From positions 416,981-480,980 of the forward strand of contig CAXAMN010028861.1 in assembly GCA_963970005.1 (NCBI GenBank): a DNA stretch of 64,000 bases, given 5' to 3'. Of this stretch, positions 1 through 8,300 are shown in pieces. A model generated the notes under the pieces. The model was not told the DNA's origin. It made no database searches and saw nothing but the letters and a program-made list of their open reading frames with translations. The translations under genes and the position numbers were made by a program. The stretch's first letter is position 1, and the number at the start of each line of letters is the position of its first letter. This stretch comes from Durusdinium trenchii (taxonomy: Eukaryota; Sar; Dinophyceae; Suessiales; Symbiodiniaceae).

Positions 1-50
1 CAGACTAGCTTGGTAAGTCATCTTAGATGAACTTGCCATCCAACCCACTG

Positions 51-500
51 TCAAAAGTCAACTTCACCCACTGTCCATACTGGAAGAAAAGAGGAAAGGT
101 CCTCTGGACGAGCGACCTGTGCGAGAGCAGAGGGAAAATCGTATTCAAAAAGGTGCCAAGGTTGGAGCTGGGTCCACGAATCAAGGAGACCCGCCCGACT
201 GAGACCATCCGAGGGGTTGGAGTGGCTATCAATCCACTCGAACCATACTCGAATCCAAAAATGCTGTAGCAAATAATGCGCAAGCTGAACCATGGTGTGG
301 ACATCTGCCTGAGAGCTCCCGCCCCGAATCAGGGAAGCCACTGCAGCTTCGTTGTCCACAAACCACAATACATCCAAGTCGGCCAGAGCGTGTCCATGGA
401 ACCAGGGAACCAGCAGTCCACACAAGCGCGGCTTCAGGGAGAGCACGAAATTCGTGAACAATGCGCTGCAACTCCATTGGTTGTTGAGAGCGGGGGTCAT
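51..500 (-). pseudogene. RNase H-like fragment of a DIRS-type retroelement
   Basis: The translation carries a LWFVDNEAAVASLIRGG block followed about 35 residues later by FEWIDSHSNPSDGLSR. A D-N-x-A segment followed by a W-(I/V)-x-S-x-x-N-P-x-D-x-L-S-R segment is the usual look of the RNase H-like domain behind the reverse transcriptase of DIRS-type elements. No reverse transcriptase core (YxDD) is visible before it. Its N-terminal 20-odd residues overlap, in another frame, the end of the methyltransferase piece at 440-996, so this looks like a deletion join. The frame runs to within 51 bases of the window edge, so the rest may lie outside. Confidence 0.55.
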
Positions 501-996
501 CCAGGCCCTTGCGCTTGGTGTTCAGGGATGAGTTTCCCTGGCAGGGGAGCCACCCCCAATCAGGATACCTCGTGGGTGACGGCGCTGAAGAAGTCCTCGA
601 AAGTGGTCAGCCCGCACATCCTCAACCCGATCCAGGTGCACGATGTTAGGCATAGCTTGCTCTGCACAGCGCACAGCGTCCTCATCACTCTCAGCGCTGA
701 GGGCGTAGAAATGAACACCCATGGCGAGGAGGGCTACGCAGAGACCCCCCACACCAGCCCAAATCGACGACCAACCACGTGCCCTGAAAGGGCTTCGCCC
801 ATGGGTACTGCGGCAGATCACTGCGCCCCCGCCAGCTCACAGGCTTGGCTGCTGTGAGGCGTGCTGCGACATCCATAGAGCCCATGACAGGAGCGGCGTC
901 TCCAGCCAAAACCACACGCCTGCCCTGACCGGGATGTGGTTCCTCCGTGAGGGAAAGCCGCGAGGATTGCCACGGCTCCACTTCCCCCCGGGGCAC
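440..996 (-). pseudogene. C5-cytosine DNA methyltransferase N-terminal half, frameshifted
   Basis: Three reading-frame segments add up to the front of a C5 methyltransferase. One frame ends in GTWLVVDL. After a shift near 760 the next continues WAGVGGLCVALLAMG and an acidic-residue-bearing strand, together resembling SAM-binding motif I (DLxAGxGG). Further on it gives ILIGGGSP. A second shift near 546 brings in CQGNS, so the catalytic Pro-Cys-Gln of motif IV is encoded but out of frame. A following DPRSQQPMELQRI segment ends near 440, where RNase H-like sequence starts. Target-recognition and C-terminal motifs are missing. Methyltransferase domains inside dinoflagellate retrotransposons are known; this copy is broken. 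Confidence is good for the family, low for activity. Confidence 0.6.
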
Positions 997-1020
997 CCAG
1001 GCCCTTAGGGGGAGCTGTCC

Positions 1021-2218
1021 CTATTCAGAGTGCTGCAGGCGAGTATGGCCTGCTGAGCATGGCTTCCCCGTAGAGAGCTTCACGTCGCACTTGTGGATGT
1101 TGGGGCACTTAGCTTGCTGGCATCCCCTGCCATCGTTCCATGGCTTGCAAAACCACTGGCCTCCCTTGACCTGGCTCACAGTAGGCCACCGGTCGGACTT
1201 GATCTGGCGCCTGGCCGGGGGAGCTTTCTCCTCAGAGGGCGCAAGCTCCGCAGCTTTGCGCTTGGCCGAGGCCGCCTCAGGCATAGAAGGCTGCAACGCT
1301 GGGGATCGGTGAGTTTGGCGGAGGGCTTCAGCCAAGGCGCTGCCCCCTGTGTATCCCCGTCGGACCAGGGATGCCATCTTGGACCTGGTGAGAGTGTCAC
1401 ACTTCTCCAACCAGAGCAAGCTACCATGGCCATACTCCATCATTGATTGCAAAGCGTGGTCCGCGTAGGCCAGTGCTTGGTCCAAGGGCATGAAGGTGCG
1501 TTCCTGCTTGTCGAAGTCCTGCTGCTTGAAGAGACCAGCCCAGCCCCAGGCATAGGCCAAGGTCCGCAGCGCCCAGTAGTGGTCGACCACGGTCTTGACA
1601 ACCCGCCCTTCCTCCGTCTGAAACTCCAGCTGCACGCCAGAACCCAGTCTGACCGCTTCCTGGAGGCGAGGGGTGGACTGATGCAAGATAGACCGGATCT
1701 TACTGGCTGGAATGACAGTCATCGTGCGCTTGCGGAATTCACGATAGCACCTGCTGCGAAGTGAGTCGGAGGGCTCAAGCATGGGGTCCAATGTCAAGTT
1801 GTACTTGGCCAGGAAATCACGCGACATTTGTTGCATAGTGCTGTCTGGAAGAACTTCATCAGGGGCGTCCACATGCTTCTGCTCGGAGGCTGCCGTCTTG
1901 ATGGCGGCAAGGCCCGCAGCCCGGGCCGCTTTCAAGCGAGACCGAGCAAGGCGGTTGTCTTTCTGTAGTGGTCAGCAAAACCTGGGTCAGGGAGTCTTCG
2001 ATGTTCACATCATCAAACCAGTAAACGAAATCTTCCAAAGTCTCCCAACGATGTTTGGCAATGATCTCCTTGGACCACTCCGGAAGGATATTGGCCACAG
2101 AGAAGCACATCGCGAGGCCGCGGTCGTCGGCATAGACATCAATGTGGGAGGCATGAGTCATCGTGGGGCCTCTCAGAAAAGTGGAGGAGGGCACCTGAAG
2201 ATCTTGGGCCAGGACCAC
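1021..2218 (-). pseudogene. Gag-like retroelement protein with CCCH zinc finger, one frameshift
   Basis: Two overlapping frames make one protein. The first (2218 to about 1965) includes IIAKHRWETLEDFVYWFDD. The second (about 1965 to 1021) is rich in Ala, Lys and Arg and ends in a zinc finger, C-x8-C-x4-C-x3-H (WFCKPWNDGRGCQQAKCPNI plus H), followed by a second Cys/His cluster. Adding one base in the GAAAGAC run near 1963 joins the frames. The sequence is not a canonical slippery heptamer, so mutation is likelier than programmed frameshifting. It lies between the recombinase ORF and the methyltransferase piece, all on the minus strand, so it probably served as nucleocapsid of the same element family. 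Confidence 0.5.
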
Positions 2219-2480
2219 GGGAGTGGAGGATGGCTGGAAGGCGCAGCTTCACAACCGCACCCCACACTACACCAGTGTGTACATGGCCTCGAATGCCTCA
2301 ACCCCACCAGAGTGAACGTGTCACAAACAACCTCCTAATTACTAGTAAATGGACCAAAAAATAGGGGAGATCAAACACGGTAATCTAACCACGTGCGACG
2401 GGGGCCGTCCCCCTGCAGACGCGCCCGCCCCCCCCCGAAGACAGGCCCGCAGCGCTTTTTCATACCCACCGGGTGGACGG

Positions 2481-5033
2481 TTAGTGAAGCCACCCGCATG
2501 TGTCTGCCAGGGCCTTGTACAGAGCCCGTGGCATGCGAGCCAGACACCGCTGGCAAAGCGCGCTCTTGGGGAGGGTATTAAAACCCTCACCGACCTGCTT
2601 CGGGTCTTGCGCATAGGCCGCGCGGCAGAAGGGGAGTAGCCTACCATCCAACTCTCCTTGGACCAAATGTACCCGGGAGGCTTGCACGAACCATTTGCCT
2701 TCGTATCCCAAGTCCGCTGGGGCGTCAATGCCTTCCAAGTCGGACGCGGCTGCAGAGATATCTGAAGCTGACCCGGACGTAGTCGATGAAGAAACTGACA
2801 AAACCCCGTCTGCTTGGTTGGCGGGCGACAAATTGTCAGCCTCAGGCTCCTCCTTCACCACTTCAGTAACCGGGAGGACCGGTTGGGCCACCTCCTCCGG
2901 GGTCAAAGACACCTCAGGGAGTTCGACCGACTCCATCCCTGGTGGGAAGCGCTTCGCCACCGCGAGCTCCTGCCAGGACCAGGAATCTCTGGGCAGTAGC
3001 CCATCGTGCGTGAGGGCCAACTCAGGCTGCTTAAGCTGCCACAGCTGGAGGAAGCGCTTGACAAGGGCCTCCTTGAGCAGGGCGCTATGGACCACCTTCT
3101 GTCCGGCGTAATGCACGCCCATCGACCACGTGGCTCTACTTTTGCGCTGGGGAGTGGGGCCACCCGCACTCGGCACCTCCACCCAGCTTCCAAGAGATTG
3201 TTGGTCTTGGGGATCCAAACGACAGATCTGGCCCAGCGTGGGCAGGAAACGTCTCAACCGGTTGAACCCGGCCACCTGTGCTTGGGCTGGGTCAACACCA
3301 ATATCCATCAACGTGCCCCTCAGCAACTCGAGGAAACGGCCTCTCGACATTTTCTTCGTCGCGATCCAGGGGGTGGTCTCAGTAACCTGCCACAACTCAT
3401 CGGCCTGCAAGGCCACTGCAGGCCATAGAAAACCAGCATCCGGCAAGGCCTCATGGAGGACGAAGTCTTTCACGATCTTCAAGAGGCTAGCTCCGCGGAA
3501 AACCAAGTCGGGCATAGCCCACTCATAGGGAGGTCGGGTACCCTGACGCCGAGCCTTCCCCTGGGAGCACTTGAAGATGAGGAAAGTGTCCGCCTCGCCC
3601 ACAAAGCTGGAGCGTTGAAAATGTTCAAACCTGACGCATGACGTAGCTGCCCACAAGAACATGGCCAGGAGCAGCAGGTGCGTGCCTGACGCCTGACGGA
3701 GGCGCAGGAGCAGGTTCATCATCTCCCAAGGCTGCAATTCTTGCTTCTGCTGAACAGCATGGTTCACAGGTAGCAACTTGTACGGTTGCAACAGCCAATG
3801 ATCCAGCTCAAAGGGGAGGGCAAAGTGCTGGCGGAACCACTTCAGGGCATGGAACATGCTCGTAGCTGCTGTAGGGCCCCCGGCCGCAACTGCCTTGAAG
3901 AAAGCACTCAACTGGAGGGGTGTAGGGGCACGAACATGGAACTGGTTGTCCAGTGCATACGTCCTCCACCGTCTGAGGGCGCTCACCAGAGCAGCCGCTC
4001 GTTGAGGCGACACACGGCTCGCCGCTGGCATGACTGTCTCCTTGAGGAGCTGGCGACGAACTGGATCGCGCATCATGGGTCGATCGACCCCCAATTCCTC
4101 CAAATCGAGGAAATCGTCCATCAATAACTCAAACATTGCCTCCAGCTTGGCGTTCTTCTGCAAGACCTCCTTCGCGAACGGGTCTTGGGAGGCATCTTGA
4201 ATCATAGTGGGGGCAGCCGATCCAGGGCCTGTGGAGGTCAAGTGGCGGAGCCGGACGCCGGCAGGTGGCACTGTAGAATCCTGTCCTGATTGGACCGGGT
4301 GGATCGAGATGCACGACCTCCGATGATCCTCCACACGCCGTTGGACTTTGGCGCGGGTGCTGTGGGCCCTGCCGGAAGCCACCGTCCAGAATGCGGCCAC
4401 CGCGAACTCCTGGTCCGGAGGCAGAGATCCAATCTCGCGCTCCACTTCCTGCAGGAGTTCCTGGCTGCTCCCCCAAATACCTATAACATCAGTGCACGTC
4501 TGGGCGCCGACCAGGACCACCAGTTCTCGTAGGCCATCAGGCTTGTCCTGAAGCAGGTCCTGAAGCTCCTGCTCCATGGGGTCGCCCGGCCTGAGCGCCT
4601 CCGAGGGCATGGATGATGTACTCTCGGCCGGCCTGCTCTGAGATGCCAAGGTGCTCCTCGAGCGTGGCAACGGGGATCGTGTCCGAGGCCTCGCGGAAGG
4701 GGGGAGCTCCCGCCCTTGCCCCGAAGCCTGAGAGGTGGATGGTGTCGAACGTGTCCGGGCTGTGGGTCTCCTCGACGGCATTGTGACCAGCAGTACACGT
4801 GATGTCGAGCTGGCTGCAGGCTCGCCCACTCTGTGCGCAGTGTCACACTGCTGACAGAGTGCGCTGGAGTCGAGCGGAGCGCTCAACAAGCAGCCCTCAC
4901 ACCACAATGTAGTCCGAGGCCCCCAAGCAGCGAGTCCAATCGACTCTCCGCGGGAAGGTCCAGTGGGTCCCATCGGCGGCACGGCCAAAAGAGAAAACCC
5001 CCGGACCTTCACTTGAGCCAAAATGGCATTCAA
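2481..5033 (-). CDS. Tyrosine-recombinase protein of a DIRS-like retroelement
   Basis: This is an uninterrupted 850-codon frame. An N-terminal CxxC...CxxC pair (C45, C48, C60, C63) precedes a Ser/Arg/Pro-rich stretch. From about residue 365 comes a SAM-like core-binding region, then a tyrosine-recombinase-like catalytic region: Arg in ATSCVRFEHFQ (about 468), NRLRRFLPTLGQ at the HxLR position (about 591-600, Asn replacing His), LGSW (about 614) and a candidate nucleophile Tyr in HYAGQKV (642). The C-terminus has another CxxC. The first ATG lies upstream of a spliced-leader relic that is read through as codons 3-7, so the start may be fortuitous; the next ATG is at 4973. A recombinase replaces the integrase in DIRS elements. 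It is intact, unlike its neighbours. Confidence 0.6.
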   Translation of the reverse strand: MNAILAQVKVRGFSLLAVPPMGPTGPSRGESIGLAAWGPRTTLWCEGCLLSAPLDSSALCQQCDTAHRVGEPAASSTSRVLLVTMPSRRPTARTRSTPSTSQASGQGRELPPSARPRTRSPLPRSRSTLASQSRPAESTSSMPSEALRPGDPMEQELQDLLQDKPDGLRELVVLVGAQTCTDVIGIWGSSQELLQEVEREIGSLPPDQEFAVAAFWTVASGRAHSTRAKVQRRVEDHRRSCISIHPVQSGQDSTVPPAGVRLRHLTSTGPGSAAPTMIQDASQDPFAKEVLQKNAKLEAMFELLMDDFLDLEELGVDRPMMRDPVRRQLLKETVMPAASRVSPQRAAALVSALRRWRTYALDNQFHVRAPTPLQLSAFFKAVAAGGPTAATSMFHALKWFRQHFALPFELDHWLLQPYKLLPVNHAVQQKQELQPWEMMNLLLRLRQASGTHLLLLAMFLWAATSCVRFEHFQRSSFVGEADTFLIFKCSQGKARRQGTRPPYEWAMPDLVFRGASLLKIVKDFVLHEALPDAGFLWPAVALQADELWQVTETTPWIATKKMSRGRFLELLRGTLMDIGVDPAQAQVAGFNRLRRFLPTLGQICRLDPQDQQSLGSWVEVPSAGGPTPQRKSRATWSMGVHYAGQKVVHSALLKEALVKRFLQLWQLKQPELALTHDGLLPRDSWSWQELAVAKRFPPGMESVELPEVSLTPEEVAQPVLPVTEVVKEEPEADNLSPANQADGVLSVSSSTTSGSASDISAAASDLEGIDAPADLGYEGKWFVQASRVHLVQGELDGRLLPFCRAAYAQDPKQVGEGFNTLPKSALCQRCLARMPRALYKALADTCGWLH

Positions 5034-5043
5034 GTGAAGGTCC
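5003..5043. repeat. Perfect 14-bp inverted repeat around a spliced-leader relic
   Basis: The arms GGACCTTCACTTGA (5003-5016) and TCAAGTGAAGGTCC (5030-5043) are exact reverse complements. They flank a 13-base centre that itself contains the self-complementary GCCAAAATGGC. The whole could fold into one long hairpin on either strand. Confidence 0.9.
5012..5027 (-). other. Relict dinoflagellate spliced leader (3' 16 nt)
   Basis: Read on the minus strand this is GCCATTTTGGCTCAAG, identical to the last 16 nt of the 22-nt trans-spliced leader found on dinoflagellate nuclear mRNAs. The first 5-6 leader bases are absent and replaced by the left arm of the inverted repeat. A leader embedded in genomic DNA at the 5' side of an ORF is the accepted mark of an mRNA that was reverse-transcribed and reinserted. 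Confidence 0.8.
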
Positions 5044-5282
5044 TAACACTTGCATGTTTCAGATCCCAAGGTGTCCCTTCCCAACCAACCATTCACCTTG
5101 GTGGATAAGAAAACCCGCAGAGCTTCCCTCGCTTCTGAGGCGTTTTAGATGATTTTCTTCATCATCCCATTCATCAAGTATGTGTCATTCACTCCCACTC
5201 CCGGCACCAGAAAGCCCAGCAATCATCCACGTGCAACTACATGGAACTCATGATTCAACAAACTGGAAGACCCACCCGGCAC

Positions 5283-5330
5283 CAAGGAGCTGTAGCGCAG
5301 TTGCTCATGCACCATGACCGAGGTGAACTC
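5283..5330 (-). CDS. Myosin exon 25: SH2/SH1 helix start
   Basis: Encodes EFTSVMVHEQLRYSSL, matching 'v.EQLRysg' just after KPN. It is bordered by GGGTAG acceptor and a GT donor. No further exon (R..GYP.R converter) is seen in the 250 bases before the retroelement. Confidence 0.8.
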
Positions 5331-8300
5331 CTACCCAAAAAACAAGGAACACGGGCGACGGGCGACTTCGCCAAGTCATCGGCTTCGTGTCTTTTCCAAG
5401 CCGGCCCCGTCTCCGTGCGAACTGATCCTCCGCGGAACACATCGTCTGTCGACGACCCTCGCCGAACACATCGCCGCTTCGCCGCGCCTCGGGGCGGTTC
5501 GCCGCGTTCGGCTTGATGCAGCGCACGTAGTGCGTCTCCGAGGCGAAGATCTTCGTCATCAGCTCCCTGCGGCGGATCTTTCGACCGGGTGAGACACTCA
5601 CGCCGTGCCCGGCCGTCTTCGGTGGGTGCCGAACGAAGAACCGGGAGCGTGGCGTGGCGTGTGAGCGCGGGCGGTGTCACCTGGAATGGTGGAAAAGGAT
5701 GGCTTGAAGTGTCAAGGTGCCGACTTCCCTTTTAATGATTCGGCACGAGTTGGCTTGAGAAATGTCCCTTGGCCTTGGGGAAAAACAAGAAACGACACCC
5801 TTCTTGTTTCAGGCCCTGGTCCGATGCAGCAGAATCGCTGACATCAGACAGCAGAATCGCTGGCGCAGCCTGAGGGTTGGAATCCCAGGCATCGGATCTT
5901 CAAAAAGCATGCAACCCCCCAAAGCGCCTTGAAACACATTCTGTACAGAATGTTAAGAACTTAATACATTAATCGATGAACGTATCTGTTAAATCCTCAA
6001 GCACACAGCACACACCCCCTGTTCGTTCCCTCTTCACCACCCTCCTTCCTGCCTCAAGGAGCTCCGAAAGCGATACGTCGCGGGGCGCCGCGCCGAGCTG
6101 CGGAGAACCGGCCGCTTGGGCGACGCGTCCGCGGCGTTCGTGGCCTCCAAAGCATTGGGAACACGATGGTTCACTCCAAAAGCAAGGGGAGCTTGTACTC
6201 ACTCAGCAAGGGGAACACTAACAGTGAGCAACTGTGGCCGACTTGCGACGACTTGTGGAGCATTTTGGGGGGGGAGGGAGTCTAAAGGGGAGCCTACAAG
6301 ATCTACAAAAAGAGTCCTGAGCCGCCGCAAGGGGAGGGTTCCAATCCTGTTTTGTGACCTCCACATACGCACACGAAGGACATGAAGGACTTGAAGCACA
6401 CGCAACGCAGCCTGTGTCTCGAGACCACGACCTAGTTCTTGCAACAAGGGCAGCTCGGAGCTCTGCAAGAAATCTGGCCGAGATCGCAGAGGTGGTGGGT
6501 GGTGGGAAGGTGGAAACATTCTCTGTGGTTGGTCAGTGGAGGTTGGTTGGCTTGCTAGACTGCAGATGCGCGGCGACATAGATCAGACAATTGAATCCCT
6601 AGACCGCCGCAAACATCAAAAAACAAAAACGACTAGTCTCCGCTCTCTGTTGACTTTATATCATTATCATTACAGTATATCATTATATAAATATACGTCT
6701 CTGACACTAATATCCGCACTGGAAGTCCCTGGATGACTCAAGACATCTTGTTTCCCACCTGCCACTTGATCCAAGGGTAGCCGATCTGCATTCTTCTCCA
6801 GAAAGCCCTCGCAGGAGTAGGTCCTGGGTATCCCATCGGGGCTCGGGGCAAAAGGGGTGTCACACATCACTCGATCCTGTCCCAGGTTCCAAGATCTTCC
6901 CAAACGTCGAGTGCACCAGTTCTGTTGCGTGTTCTGTCTTTTCCTGGATCCGTTCTTGATGTTATCTGATACGGATGTTCTTGCTTCAAGGCTTCAACGG
7001 ACTTCAAGCATGTCAAGCAAGATTGTGGCAGGTTTGTTTGGATTCATCGTGATTCATCGTGATTCATCTCAGGTTTTTACTCGCTTGGACTGGCTTCACT
7101 ACGTGGCTTCGCAGGGTCAGTGAACAGGCTTGCCCTGTCAGGCGACCACGTTCGCAGGGTCAACGGCCCGGACTTGGTCCGGACAAAGTCTGGAAAGGTC
7201 TCCGCGAGTCAAACAAAAAAAAGAGATGACGAAGAAGGCAAGCAAAAGCGCTGTGTGTTTGTGTGTTTTTTGTTTGAAGTAGAAACGTGTCAGATGTTTT
7301 GTCCCCAACAGTCTTCCTTCAACAGACTCTTCTCGAAATCTTGGGGACTTCCTGGCTAAACGGGGTGTCTTTTTCCGTCAAGAATCAGTGAGGCGGAACG
7401 AGTGGCGAATCCAAGATGGATATATAGAGATTGGATGTTGAATGTGCTGTGTTTATCCGTGTTGAAGGTTGTTTCTGGGGTCTTTTCAATCAAATAGGTT
7501 TGATTTCACTTCTCCAGAATGTTGAGACCAAGGTTATTGAAGGCACTGTTTCATTCACTAGACTAGTAGGTTGGGATCCTTGTAAAGCTTTCATCACCAA
7601 GCATCACTGTCGCAGCATAGTGCTGGATTCCAAAGCTTGCCTTTGTGATCTGCGAATGTGCAGCTTTTCATGGTGATTCCATGTGATTCATCATGCATGG
7701 TTGCCAAGTTGACTTAACTGGTTGATACACACTCAGCTAGACCTTGATTCAAGAGTAGCTCACAAGATCTTGCAATTGGTTTCTTCAACATGCTTGCTTT
7801 TTCTTCATCTTTCTTCATCTTTCTTCCCTATCGGTGGATCAGGATGGACAACCACAGGCTCCGAGAAAAAGGGGCATCTTAACGTGTGTGTCACCATGCA
7901 AGGACTTCAACAGAAACATGTCTGGGAACGCCGGGTCTCATACAGGAGCCACATCAGCAGAACTGACTCCCCATCAGCCACCTCCGACCGAAGCCCGCGC
8001 GATCCGAGGCACACTGCCCTGGAACTTCGGGGCGATCAGGCGCGACGTGGCGCCATGGCCTTTGAGCACCTCCGGGGGCCATGGCCGCGATGCGAACACC
8101 ATGTCCGTGCGGAACAGGGAACGTGTGATGTGGGACGGTTTTGACTGGAAATCTGGGCCTGACCGACAGACCCCCCAAAAAAAACCGAAAGAATTCCACC
8201 TCCCTTCCAAAGGTGTCCCTCCGGCCAGCCCCGCCCTTCTCCTGTTCGAAGTTCGGCCGTTCGCTTCGCGATCTCCGCGCCTTCCCCGTTTGTCCGCGGA

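Noticed and set aside
276..857. 193-codon plus-strand frame
   Set aside because: Antisense of the methyltransferase and RNase H pieces; no protein-like features.
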